IMG/VR virus record: IMGVR_UViG_3300021960_000096
Coordinates: 1-52,706 of that record
Length of the DNA stretch: 52,706 nucleotides
From: a virus
Strand: one strand, 5' to 3'
Both the position numbers and the translations under genes were made by a program. The stretch's first letter is position 1, and each line of letters starts with the position of its first letter. Shown in pieces: positions 8,777-17,799 of the stretch. The notes below the pieces were generated by a model. That model saw only the letters and a list, made by a program, of their open reading frames with translations, searched no databases and was not told the origin of the DNA.

Positions 8777-9586
8777 CTAATTTACTACTCCGGTCCAGAG
8801 TTGCCCATTATTGTCAAAATAAATTCCCCCAGCTTTTGGTGTAGGTGCTATTGATTGTGTTATAAATTGTAAAACTCCATCATTCCCGAATTTAAATAGC
8901 TCTGTAGAACCAGAAGTTATGTTAAGAGCATCTCCTAATCCGGTAAAATTTATTTGTAAAGAACCTGTTATTTGTAAGTTATTTGTTGTTGAGTAATATG
9001 AACCTGTCTGGGTAAAAATACCAGAGGTTGCAATATTATTAATTGCGTTTATAAAGTGTGCAGATCCTGTATCTAAGTTAACTGTACCTCCGTTAAGGTT
9101 TATACCTTGCCCGGGATTTACATCAAGAGAAACAGATCCTGCTGTTCCGCCGCCGATAAGTCCATCACCTGCAAATACTGCAGATATATCTCCTGTTCCG
9201 GAAACGTTACTAGCAACCCATTTACCTAAAGAGGAATTGTATTGAAGTACTTGACCGTTTGCTAGTGAACCAGTCTGTACATCTGTCAACTCTCCTAAAG
9301 AAGAAGCACCACCGCCTCCACCAAATCCATTAAATGTAGACCATGATACTGTATCTACAAAGCTACTAACATAGTCTGCTAAAGTTACAGAAGCTTGATA
9401 AAGTTGAGATGAACCTTCAACCCATACGATTTGCTTATCCTCGACTTGGGTGACGGGAATGTTATTTAGCTCACCAGTATTAGCTACAGTCCTGAAGGCA
9501 CCGCGGATAAACCTTACGTCCGCTAATGCAACTCCTGAGCCTGAGGCTGCTGATGTTAATTCTAATTTTGAACTAAATAATGGCAT
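8777..9586 (-). CDS. Tail fibre-associated structural protein
   Basis: The 269-aa product starts MPLFSSKLELTSAASG. It has a glycine run (FGGGGGA) near residue 90 and a beta-rich remainder with SLGELTDVQTGSLANGQVLQY, a module widespread in phage fibres. It ends IYFDNNGQLWTGVVN. It follows the 1504-aa adhesin by 10 bases and lacks the WKK and S74 modules. Likely a short fibre or tip protein. Confidence 0.6.
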   Translation of the reverse strand: MPLFSSKLELTSAASGSGVALADVRFIRGAFRTVANTGELNNIPVTQVEDKQIVWVEGSSQLYQASVTLADYVSSFVDTVSWSTFNGFGGGGGASSLGELTDVQTGSLANGQVLQYNSSLGKWVASNVSGTGDISAVFAGDGLIGGGTAGSVSLDVNPGQGINLNGGTVNLDTGSAHFINAINNIATSGIFTQTGSYYSTTNNLQITGSLQINFTGLGDALNITSGSTELFKFGNDGVLQFITQSIAPTPKAGGIYFDNNGQLWTGVVN

Positions 9587-9596
9587 CTGTTCTCTA

Positions 9597-12500
9597 TTAT
9601 GACGGTAAGCTACCGCTTGCGTTTACTAATCTTATATTAAATGAGCTTGCTATTGCATTCTGTGACTTACGTCCAAATACAAACCACTCACTATATCCTA
9701 AATGAGCAGAATCTAATACTAAAGAGTGAATGACTCCTGATTCGATTCCGTATCCATTTCCATCTACATTCATAGCTGGTACAGCACCACCTGCTGTGCT
9801 ATTAAATGATTCTTGTACTGAGGTAGGTACTGTCATATCTGATCCTGATGGATAGACGATTATTACCTGTCCTGTTTCTGCAGCGCTAATTGAACCTATA
9901 CTACTTAGTACTTGATCTAATCCTGCGCCAGATCCGCTTGCTCTAAGTGTTGCTGTTGCTCCACCTGCTAAACTTATAGTAGAACTTCCTACGTCTCCTG
10001 CTTTAAATTTATAATATGGTGATAAAGTATTTGCTGTATAGGAAGTAACTTCAGGTGGTGTGTCGCTATTAACTGTAGCTCCTCCCATTACTCCTAAGTA
10101 GTTAGCTGCAAAGCCGGCATCTGAACCATAAGTAGATGTATATACATAGACAAGTCCATAGTCTGCTGACTGTTCTACAGTTATAGTTGCTGTATCTGTT
10201 CCCGTCTTACCAAATGCATCTGTAGCAGTAGCTGTAAAGTTGTATGTACCTGCTGATAGAGCTGTATTTGCTACTATATTCCAGCTAGTACCGTCTCCGT
10301 TATTAGAAGTTGCAGTAAAACTTGAAGCGTCTGTTCCAGATAATGCTAAAGTAATTGGATAATCTGATTCTGCATCTGATACGCTTATTGTAGCTACTAA
10401 TGAACCAGAAATCGTATCTGTTTCTAGTCCTGATTGTTCACTAACTGTTACTGAGGGTGCTTGATTGGTTACAACGTTGACTGTTATGCTACCTGACCCT
10501 ACATTGCCATACTGATCTTGGAACGTTATATTTGAGGTAATTGTATCTCCTGAACCTGTTGCAGAGCCACTGATGTCAAGTCCTAGACTTAAGTTTCCAT
10601 CGCTTGCTACTACTATTGCAGCATTAGAAGAAGTATAAGCTTGAACTGCTTGACCGCCGTAATTAGGTGAGTAGCTAACTTCTAAATCTGCTTGAGTACC
10701 TGTTCTACCGTTACTGTTAGTTCTAATTAATGCACCATTCTCAGCTGATTCTATTATGTAGAAAGTACCGTTAGTGGTCAATGTTCCAACTACTGCTTGA
10801 GCAATTGTAAATGCGTGAGAAGAAGTTCTAGTTTCAAATCCTTCCACGTCAGCAATTGATGCAGTAACATTATAAGTACCTGCTGCTAAGTTACTATTAG
10901 CTCTTACTATTCTTGAGGCTCCACTTTCTACTATAGTTAAATCATGACCGCCAAATGAAGCAGAAAATGAATTCAAATCTACAGCATCAGAGTTAACTAA
11001 ATCTGCAAAGGTCATAGTAACTAAATTATTACCAGGAATTGCTTTGTTAGTATTTAAGTTAGCACTTGTATTTGTAAACGTAATTGTCGGTGCAACGTTG
11101 TCTGTTATATTAACTGTAAATGCTTGAGTAGCAGATGTACCGAAAGTATTAGTAGCAGTAACTATACCGCTCAATTGATCTCCTCCAACATCTGCTGAAC
11201 CAGAAATATCTCTAGCAAGAGTTAAATATCCAGTTGAACTTATAGCAAAATCATTTGAAGAGCTCACTGCCCAAGTTACAGTTTGATTAGCTGTAAATCT
11301 AGAAGTAGTTCCTGAGAATCCGTTCGAGTTATCGTATATTGCATGACCACTTGTTGCGGATTCAATTACGTATAAGGTTGTATCTCCGCTTATCGTAGGA
11401 GCGGTATCATCTACTATAGGGATAGATATGTAGCCTTTATCTGAACCGTTATTATATGGGTCAGTAACTGTTACTTCATATATAGCTTTATTAACTAGAT
11501 CAGAGTTTAAATATACTCCTACTTTTCTAGTAACAGTACCTGTTGATGATATACTAAATGCATCTTCAGTTGGATCACTTTGAGATGTACCGCCGTATGA
11601 ACCAGTAGGTACATTTACTCCATCCAATTGTTGGCTATGGAATCTTGCACTTTTAAATGTTACCGTATCTCCTTCTGGGTCTGTTGCTGTTATTGTACCA
11701 GCAGATGCTCCATCAGAACTATTTTCGTTTACTCCGGTTAATGTTTGATCATTAACTGTTGGTTGAGTGTTGTCGGTAACATTAATAGTAATTGGTATAG
11801 CAATAAAAGAATCTGCATCATCACCATCCTCGTAATGAGAATCAGATGCTGTTATACTCATATTATATTGAGTAATATTTTCATAATCTAAAGATGCTGT
11901 TACTTGAGTAATAGTTACATAGTTAGATGATTTTGAAATACTAAAGTGTCCGTTTAAATCAGATCCCGAGTTAATGGTGATGTTATCGCCTTCTGCATCT
12001 GTAAAATATATCTTAGTTACTTCTCCTGCACTAGCATTTTCATTTCTAGAAACAGAATAAGAAGATATTGCGTTACTTCCTACGTTAGGATGTCTGAATA
12101 CTGGTGCTTCATTAGGTGTTACTCTAATGTATATTGTTTTAGTAGAAGAAGCTCCTACTGTATCTGTTGCTTTTACTATAACAGGGTGAGCTAAGGTTCC
12201 ATCTCCTCTGTTATCTGTATTAAAAGCTGTTGCGGTAGGTAGTACATTTAATTTAAGTACTCCGTTATCAACTATTACGTATCCATCTGTATAAGAATCG
12301 TCAATACTAAATGTTATTGCTTGAGACTCTGCATCAGACCCTGCTAAAGTTACTATAGAAGTTCCATTAGCTGTATATTCGGCTATAGTTTGATTACCAG
12401 TAGAGATAGTTGGGGCAGTATTTGGATAAAAAACTGCATTTAAGAAGTCTTCTATAGTAGTGCTAGAGCCTGGATTAAAGGAATTAAATAAAGGATGCTC

Positions 12501-14111
12501 GGTATTCGAAATTATCCTATTTCCATCAAATTGATTATTAAAAGAAGACAGTACTGTACCGTCTGGGTTTACGAATTTGATAGACCCAGAAGAAATGTAC
12601 AAGTGTTGCCAAGGAGCTGCTTGACTTCCTAAATCATTAGTAGAAACTCCAGGAATTACATTACCAGTTATTGTCTGGGTACCTACAAAACTGTTTGAAC
12701 CAGTCGTTGCATAAGAACCTGTCTTAGCATTGAGCCCGTTTACATCTGAATGTGATGAGGTTAAGTATCCTAACGCTGCTATTTGCAGTGAAGAAGATAT
12801 TAATCCGTCAGGTATGTTTAATGTCGTATTAAAATCACTTCCAGTTACAAATCCTAAGTCTAAAATTTGAGCAGATGACGATATTGTACCAGAAGGCGCT
12901 ATATTTCCTCCTCCAAATCCTAAATTAGCAATTTGGGCAGAAGAAGAAATGATATTAGCAGGTATGTTTACTAAATCTTGATAAGTACTACCTGTTATAA
13001 ATCCTAATTCTATAATTTGAGCAGAAGACGATACAGTTCCTGATGGTGTTCCGCTTCCTCCAGCTCCAAATCCAAGTGCAGAAATTTGAGCAGAAGAAGA
13101 AATAATACCTGAAGGTACGTTAGTTAAGTTTTCCCATGCAGAAGAACCAGAAAATATATGTCCTCCTAGAGATGCTACAGCATATCCAGAAGTATTACTA
13201 TCGAATGTAACAACAGCAGTATTATTATCAGTTAATTGAACTGAGCTGGGAAGTAATTGGAATCCGTTACTGTCGTATACTGCTACATTTACATTTGGGC
13301 TATTAAAATTATGGTTAACAGTTACTGATGATGCATTATCAAAATCTTCTTTTATAGAAGTTACTTGTCCTACACTTATATTTGTAAGCCCAGAACCATC
13401 TCCAGAGAATTTAGAAGCAGAAACTACTCCTGTTCCGAAGTTAGTAGTTGTACCAAATAGGAAAGATTGTATTTGAGCTGAGCTAGATACTAGATCTACG
13501 GGGATATTGTCTAATTCAAAAAAGCTAGACCCTGTTATAAAGCCTAAAGTAGTTAGCTGAATAGAAGAACTAAGAATTCCAGAAGGAACATTATAAAGAT
13601 CGTCGTAATCTGCAATATTAGAAGAAGTAACGAATCCTAAATCTTGAATTTGTCGAGATCCAGATATTACATTTTTATTAAATCCTAAGTCTATAATTTG
13701 TTGTGATCCAGATATTACATCTCTATTGAATCCTAGTTCTATAATCTGATTAGAAGAGGATACTACGTTGGCTGAATCACTTTTTAAGAAATATGAGCTA
13801 GTTGAAGCATTTAATTGGTGTATACTTCCAGTTAAGTTCTCTATTCTCTGTACTCTAGCATCATTTGAACCGGTATAAATTAACATAGACCCGGAATGTA
13901 GCCTTAACGTACCAATATCAGGATCAGAACCTGCTGAAAGAGCGTCTATCTCTAATAAGATATTTCTTCCATTCAGAGTAAGCTGAGATCCTGTGATATT
14001 TAAGGAACCAGTAAGCGCTAACGAGTTTAAACCAGGGACCATCTGGGTTTGTACAACCCCGCCCTGTTTAAACGCTAACGAACCTGATATTTCACCGGTG
14101 AACTTTGCCAT
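9597..14111 (-). CDS. Giant tail adhesin with cadherin-like domains
   Basis: The 1504-aa protein is the largest in the window. The first 480 residues carry about ten copies of a short repeat, (I/V)SSSxQIxxLGF, spaced 20-60 residues. A copy of the THNF/FDSNTSGYxVxxxGGH domain found in the smaller tail genes is inserted among them. From about residue 560 there are four to six immunoglobulin-like or cadherin-like units with motifs such as DAEGDNITI, DPEGDTVTF and TATDAFGKTGTDTATITV. The C-terminus is a Gly/Ser-rich domain. Calcium binding by the DAEGD and DPEGD motifs is plausible but not shown. Probable receptor-binding adhesin or long tail fibre. Confidence 0.75.
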   Translation of the reverse strand: MAKFTGEISGSLAFKQGGVVQTQMVPGLNSLALTGSLNITGSQLTLNGRNILLEIDALSAGSDPDIGTLRLHSGSMLIYTGSNDARVQRIENLTGSIHQLNASTSSYFLKSDSANVVSSSNQIIELGFNRDVISGSQQIIDLGFNKNVISGSRQIQDLGFVTSSNIADYDDLYNVPSGILSSSIQLTTLGFITGSSFFELDNIPVDLVSSSAQIQSFLFGTTTNFGTGVVSASKFSGDGSGLTNISVGQVTSIKEDFDNASSVTVNHNFNSPNVNVAVYDSNGFQLLPSSVQLTDNNTAVVTFDSNTSGYAVASLGGHIFSGSSAWENLTNVPSGIISSSAQISALGFGAGGSGTPSGTVSSSAQIIELGFITGSTYQDLVNIPANIISSSAQIANLGFGGGNIAPSGTISSSAQILDLGFVTGSDFNTTLNIPDGLISSSLQIAALGYLTSSHSDVNGLNAKTGSYATTGSNSFVGTQTITGNVIPGVSTNDLGSQAAPWQHLYISSGSIKFVNPDGTVLSSFNNQFDGNRIISNTEHPLFNSFNPGSSTTIEDFLNAVFYPNTAPTISTGNQTIAEYTANGTSIVTLAGSDAESQAITFSIDDSYTDGYVIVDNGVLKLNVLPTATAFNTDNRGDGTLAHPVIVKATDTVGASSTKTIYIRVTPNEAPVFRHPNVGSNAISSYSVSRNENASAGEVTKIYFTDAEGDNITINSGSDLNGHFSISKSSNYVTITQVTASLDYENITQYNMSITASDSHYEDGDDADSFIAIPITINVTDNTQPTVNDQTLTGVNENSSDGASAGTITATDPEGDTVTFKSARFHSQQLDGVNVPTGSYGGTSQSDPTEDAFSISSTGTVTRKVGVYLNSDLVNKAIYEVTVTDPYNNGSDKGYISIPIVDDTAPTISGDTTLYVIESATSGHAIYDNSNGFSGTTSRFTANQTVTWAVSSSNDFAISSTGYLTLARDISGSADVGGDQLSGIVTATNTFGTSATQAFTVNITDNVAPTITFTNTSANLNTNKAIPGNNLVTMTFADLVNSDAVDLNSFSASFGGHDLTIVESGASRIVRANSNLAAGTYNVTASIADVEGFETRTSSHAFTIAQAVVGTLTTNGTFYIIESAENGALIRTNSNGRTGTQADLEVSYSPNYGGQAVQAYTSSNAAIVVASDGNLSLGLDISGSATGSGDTITSNITFQDQYGNVGSGSITVNVVTNQAPSVTVSEQSGLETDTISGSLVATISVSDAESDYPITLALSGTDASSFTATSNNGDGTSWNIVANTALSAGTYNFTATATDAFGKTGTDTATITVEQSADYGLVYVYTSTYGSDAGFAANYLGVMGGATVNSDTPPEVTSYTANTLSPYYKFKAGDVGSSTISLAGGATATLRASGSGAGLDQVLSSIGSISAAETGQVIIVYPSGSDMTVPTSVQESFNSTAGGAVPAMNVDGNGYGIESGVIHSLVLDSAHLGYSEWFVFGRKSQNAIASSFNIRLVNASGSLPS

Positions 14112-14146
14112 TTACTTCAGTTATAATATTATAAGTAGGAGAACCA

Positions 14147-14160
14147 GGTGAAGTTTCACC
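14147..14160 (-). other. Short hairpin in the adhesin leader
   Basis: GGTGA and TCACC pair around a 4-base loop between the gp15-like stop and the adhesin start. No T-run follows, so it is probably a leader structure rather than a terminator. Confidence 0.3.
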
Positions 14161-14166
14161 GTTTAA

Positions 14167-14174
14167 TATAAATA
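14167..14174 (-). promoter_or_regulatory. TATTTATA element before the giant adhesin
   Basis: The exact 8-mer is 10 bases past the stop of the gp15-like gene and 55 bases before the adhesin ATG. It marks the border between neck genes and the fibre series. Confidence 0.4.
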
Positions 14175-14184
14175 GAGCAGTCTG

Positions 14185-15042
14185 TTAAAGATTGCCCTCT
14201 GTTTCAGCACCAAATCTTAATTCTGACTTGGTATAAAACTTTTTGTTGTTATGAGGGTGTGCATTTATAGCGTCTGTAATAATATGCCCTAATAAATTTA
14301 TTTGAAACTCTGTTTTTACTATACGGTCATTACCTTGAACTATTTCGGTAGATGTAGTATAGGTATTAATCATAGCTCTAAATCTAAACTTATCTGGGTC
14401 CCCCCAATATGAATCTGAGGCAAAGTTGATTCCTTCTACTATTTTATTATTCTGCTCGACATAATCTGTAAAAATTATGCAAGTATAAACAATATTGACG
14501 TAATCAGGTATTGCTACAGCATAATATTCATCTATAGACTGTCTGTTGTTGAGTACAGCAAATCTGTCATATATATTCTTCTTTGAAAATTTCTTTTTAA
14601 ATATACCAAAATTGTTTGGGTTATTACCATCTAACTTATTTCCTAGGTTTCTATTCTTTTCTAAACTATCTCTTCTAAATACGATTAAAGGTGCTTGCAT
14701 CTTACCGTTTTTATCACGGTAATATCCATCTTTCTGCATGGCAGCCCAACGTTCAGGTGAACCATACACTAAAGGAACGTTAATCTGTTTACCATTTTGT
14801 AATACGTAAGGTTTCAATACATTGTTAAAATAGTAGTAGATGGCTTCATCTATATCTTTTATACCAATAGTTATGTTTCTTACATTATCATCAGCTCTAG
14901 ATACTTGCTTAGCTCTATTTTGAAGGTCTGTTAAACCTCCTTTTGCATTTACTTCAACATTAGTATCGGGATTCTTATATGTAGATATAGAATCCTGGCT
15001 GATTTGCTCTTGGCTTTTCGGTAAAGGTGTATTTTCTGCCAT
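14185..15042 (-). CDS. Tail completion/sheath stabiliser, T4 gp15-like
   Basis: The 285-aa length is close to T4 gp15 (272 aa). The order of motifs matches T4 gp15 as I recall it: an early VPLVYGSPERW (T4 has VPITYASKEHF), a central PDYVNIVYTCIIFTDYVEQNNKIVE (T4 has PIKMIYELSIFTRYEDDMFQIVE), then a ...VKTEFQINLLGHI strand. gp15 caps the tail tube and sheath and joins the tail to the neck. It follows the gp14-like and gp13-like genes in the same order as T4 13-14-15. Confidence 0.75.
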   Translation of the reverse strand: MAENTPLPKSQEQISQDSISTYKNPDTNVEVNAKGGLTDLQNRAKQVSRADDNVRNITIGIKDIDEAIYYYFNNVLKPYVLQNGKQINVPLVYGSPERWAAMQKDGYYRDKNGKMQAPLIVFRRDSLEKNRNLGNKLDGNNPNNFGIFKKKFSKKNIYDRFAVLNNRQSIDEYYAVAIPDYVNIVYTCIIFTDYVEQNNKIVEGINFASDSYWGDPDKFRFRAMINTYTTSTEIVQGNDRIVKTEFQINLLGHIITDAINAHPHNNKKFYTKSELRFGAETEGNL

Positions 15043-15046
15043 ATTC

Positions 15047-15538
15047 TTATCTATTTACTGCTTCTGCTAATCCTACTCTATCTGCTCTTGTCAAATGACA
15101 ATCAACTATAATGGCTAATGATGAACCATACCCGCTAGCATAGCTAGATAAGTTGTACTGGTTATCTCTACCTAAAAATAAAGTATTTTCTCTTACTGTA
15201 TCTACTTCATAGAAGTCATTATGCCATTCTACTATATCTCCAACTTCAGGAACTACGTTACTATCAACTAAATCCTGTCTAATAAAAGCAAATGATGCTT
15301 GTCTACCTAAATCTGGTCCAAATTCTGCTATGTCTATTACTTGATCTCCTCTAGTTATTAAACAATATAATTTAATAGCGTTCCAATAAGACTTTTCTAG
15401 TGATTCACCATATAAATTAATTTCTAAATCAGCTAAACTTAGTTTATGGTACAATATTTCCTGTTCTACTATATCTTTTAGTAGTTCACGGTTAATATTA
15501 ACCAGTAAATCAAAGTCTCTATTAGATCCAAACAGCAT
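15047..15538 (-). CDS. Neck protein, T4 gp14-like
   Basis: The 163-aa protein is shorter than T4 gp14 (256 aa), but it has the recognisable PEVGDIVEWHNDFYEVDTV...LGRDNQYNL segment. In gp14 this corresponds to PKEGDLIYFPMDNSLFEI...LGQNA. It lies directly between the gp13-like and gp15-like genes. gp14 helps form the neck ring that gates the packaged head. The assignment combines weak sequence likeness with strong synteny. Confidence 0.6.
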   Translation of the reverse strand: MLFGSNRDFDLLVNINRELLKDIVEQEILYHKLSLADLEINLYGESLEKSYWNAIKLYCLITRGDQVIDIAEFGPDLGRQASFAFIRQDLVDSNVVPEVGDIVEWHNDFYEVDTVRENTLFLGRDNQYNLSSYASGYGSSLAIIVDCHLTRADRVGLAEAVNR

Positions 15539-15837
15539 TATTTTTCTTCTATGGTGTTAGCCCCTACTTCTACTGCTATAACGTTAGTATACTTGGTTTC
15601 AGCATTAGTTTTAAAGGCTGTAAACGCCTCTTCTGGGGTTTTCTGTGTTATTAGTTTAACCTTATAGGTTGTTTTACCAGCTTCTGCATCAGAATTAGCT
15701 TTAGTTACAGTTGTTATACCGGGTAATGCACGTAAAGCATCATCATATCCTTCAGCACCCTCTTCTCCATAGGTAACCTGTACCATGGCCTCGTAAGACT
15801 TGTATTCTATTTCTAATATGATGTCTGTTAGCTTCAT
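15538..15837 (-). CDS. Small protein with candidate capsid-targeting N-terminus
   Basis: The 99-aa product begins MKLTDIILE, with Glu9 in an I-L-E context that fits a T4-type prohead protease site. The rest (residues 17-95) alternates strands and helices (MVQVTYGEEG, KTTYKVKLIT, EEAFTAFKTN), possibly a small alpha/beta domain. It sits between the gp13-like and gp14-like genes with one-base overlaps on both sides. Either a head-internal protein or a neck accessory protein is possible. Confidence 0.55.
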   Translation of the reverse strand: MKLTDIILEIEYKSYEAMVQVTYGEEGAEGYDDALRALPGITTVTKANSDAEAGKTTYKVKLITQKTPEEAFTAFKTNAETKYTNVIAVEVGANTIEEK

Positions 15838-16979
15838 TACCCTATATAAATCGTCATTGGTATTGATTTAAGTGTATTTTGTACATCTTCTGCTTCTTTT
15901 GCTTGTGCTTCTAGCTGTTTTCCACGTGATGTTTGATCTAACATCTCTCTAAGTGCAGTTAAAAGTGCTGTTTTTTCAGCTCTAGAATCGGTTAATAAGG
16001 CTTCCTGGTTTAGGGTAGCTTCAGAACCGGGTACAGGAACAACCTGATACTTACCTCTTATGTATCCTAGTACTTCTTTTGCTAAAGCTAAGGTATAATT
16101 AAATATCCATTGACGTCCAACGCTATTAATATGGCTATATCTAGGATTAGAGTACGGAACTTCACCTACGTTAGTAATATATCCAGGATTATTATCATAA
16201 TTTATCTGTCCTTTATCAGATTCTTTATAATACTCAAAGAATAAACTGCCTGTAGCACTAGGTATAGGGAATAATCGTAGTTCGTTGTTTACTATCTCAA
16301 AAGAATAAGTTGATTTACGAATTTGATCGTTAAATTCTATGGCTTGAGTCTTTAAAATATCGTACGAAGTAGGCATTAACATGAAATTGACTCCAGGAGA
16401 ATAAGCTCCGAAATCAAAAGCTGTCATTAACGATTGTACGCCGGTACCAGTACCTGCATAAGGATCAAAATAGCGTAATATAGCTGGTGGTGCTTCGTAA
16501 AATACTTTTCTTACTTCTATTCCACCAGTTATTCCTTGTTCTGATGCCCAAGTATCTAAATTATAGTTCTGCTGATTACTGTTTATAGCTATTGAACCGG
16601 TATGTCTAGTTACATTTCCACCTACTCCTGCTTCGGTCCCGTAATGTTTAGATATCTGAATGATACGATTTAAGGTAGGGTCGGTAAGTTGGTTATTCAT
16701 TGAACTTCCAGTTCTCGATCCTTCTAAATTTAAGTAATTTTCTCTAATTTTATATTGAAATACTTCGTTACCATATGTAGTGATAGCTTCTTCAAAACAA
16801 GCATACATCTGCTCTTGTTGAAGCTCTACATCCATAAGCGGATAACCAAGTCTAGTTCCTACAAATCTAGCTACTTTAACTGCATCTGCTTGAAAAGTAG
16901 TATCAGAATCGTAGAATCCGAAAGGAGTATCGCCTACATTAAAGGTAGCAGTACCGTTCCATATGCTTACGTTGGCCAT
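15837..16979 (-). CDS. Neck/head-completion protein, gp13-like by synteny
   Basis: The 380-aa protein starts MANVSIWNGTATF and contains FGFYDSDTTFQ, RLGYPLMDVELQ and YGNEVFQYKIRENYL. I associate this set with a structural protein near the capsid gene in many marine T4-like phages. T4 gp13 is 309 aa. Its place immediately before gp14- and gp15-like genes supports a neck role. No enzymatic motif is present. The gp13 label is by gene order, not clear homology. Confidence 0.6.
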   Translation of the reverse strand: MANVSIWNGTATFNVGDTPFGFYDSDTTFQADAVKVARFVGTRLGYPLMDVELQQEQMYACFEEAITTYGNEVFQYKIRENYLNLEGSRTGSSMNNQLTDPTLNRIIQISKHYGTEAGVGGNVTRHTGSIAINSNQQNYNLDTWASEQGITGGIEVRKVFYEAPPAILRYFDPYAGTGTGVQSLMTAFDFGAYSPGVNFMLMPTSYDILKTQAIEFNDQIRKSTYSFEIVNNELRLFPIPSATGSLFFEYYKESDKGQINYDNNPGYITNVGEVPYSNPRYSHINSVGRQWIFNYTLALAKEVLGYIRGKYQVVPVPGSEATLNQEALLTDSRAEKTALLTALREMLDQTSRGKQLEAQAKEAEDVQNTLKSIPMTIYIG

Positions 16980-16994
16980 TTTATATAGTTTTCT

Positions 16995-17002
16995 TATAAA
17001 TA
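16995..17002 (-). promoter_or_regulatory. TATTTATA element before the gp13-like gene
   Basis: The exact 8-mer (context CTATTTATAAG) is five bases past the PhoH stop and 15 bases before the ATG at 16979. If it acts as a -10-like element the leader would be very short. Confidence 0.45.
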
Positions 17003-17006
17003 GCTA

Positions 17007-17717
17007 TTAATTTCTGAAGGTTTTGTATACTTCTAGGATAGGAGCAACTATATCATGCCTGTGGTTATGTGCTAATGAGCAAGTTACAAAGCCTTCTACA
17101 TGTTCTTCTAATCTAGAAAGAAAGGAAAAGCCAGTTTCTCTTTTATCTTTTAAGTCTATTTGCGCTAAATCACCACAAATCACCATTTTAGATCCTTTCC
17201 CAAGACGTCCAATAACAGTTTCCATATGATCATGGGTAACATTCTGAGCTTCATCTACAATCACAAACGAATCTACGAATGTTCTACCTCTCATAAATGC
17301 AAAAGGTACAATTTCTATATTCCCAAGCTCCATTTCCTTTCGTACTTTAGCTTCGTCATATAACATGAATAGATTGTGATGAATTGGTGCTAACCAAGGG
17401 TCCATCTTCTCCCTAATATCTCCTGGTAGAAAGCCTATTTCTTCTTTAGATACAGTAGGACGTGTTATAATAACCTTATTTACTTGTCTTGTAAATAACA
17501 TATCCAGAGCTACTTGTGCTGCTAATAACGTTTTACCGCTTCCAGCCATTCCATTAAGGACTGTTATGGGATTTAATAGTATTTTTTCTTTTGCTTTTTT
17601 TTGTTCTTCGTTTAGTTGGACTTTAAACTTAACTGGGTTTTTAGGTCTTCGTTTCTCTTTGAACACCTCATCGTAATAAGAGTTGCTGCTCATATAGTTA
17701 TGTATTATGTAGAACAA
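17007..17717 (-). CDS. phoH: PhoH-like ATPase
   Basis: The 236-aa product has a Walker A motif, GMAGSGKT, at residues 56-63 and a Walker B motif, SFVIVDEAQN, in the middle. It also has the MRGRTFVDSF segment and a C-terminal HNHRHDIVAPIL, all typical of PhoH proteins. These are P-loop ATPases related to SF1 helicases and common in marine phages; their phage role is not settled. An alternative start is Met9 (MSSNSYYDE). The gene is flanked by a terminator and a TATTTATA element upstream, so it seems to start its own transcript. Confidence 0.9.
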   Translation of the reverse strand: MFYIIHNYMSSNSYYDEVFKEKRRPKNPVKFKVQLNEEQKKAKEKILLNPITVLNGMAGSGKTLLAAQVALDMLFTRQVNKVIITRPTVSKEEIGFLPGDIREKMDPWLAPIHHNLFMLYDEAKVRKEMELGNIEIVPFAFMRGRTFVDSFVIVDEAQNVTHDHMETVIGRLGKGSKMVICGDLAQIDLKDKRETGFSFLSRLEEHVEGFVTCSLAHNHRHDIVAPILEVYKTFRN

Positions 17718-17730
17718 TTATTTGTCTTCT

Positions 17731-17738
17731 TATAAATA
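17731..17738 (-). promoter_or_regulatory. TATTTATA element before phoH
   Basis: The 8-mer sits inside an A/T-rich palindrome (TCTTCT-n7-AGAAGA), 13 bases before the phoH ATG. It comes immediately after the capsid terminator, as expected for a fresh promoter. Confidence 0.5.
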
Positions 17739-17743
17739 GAAGA

Positions 17744-17777
17744 TAAAAAAAAAGGGCCTGCAAAGCAAGCCCTCTTT
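17744..17777 (-). terminator. Rho-independent terminator after the major capsid gene
   Basis: On the coding strand, AGGGC-TTGC and GCA-GGCCCT pair around a TTT loop (stem arms at 17754-17761 and 17765-17772, one mismatch). A run of nine T follows at once. It lies 23 bases past the capsid stop, a classical intrinsic terminator. Confidence 0.85.
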
Positions 17778-17799
17778 ATTAATCTGTCCTAAGGTTATC

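Noticed and set aside
14147-14160. Terminator after the gp15-like gene
   Set aside because: The stem is only five pairs and the coding strand continues with TGGTTCTCC, not a T-run.
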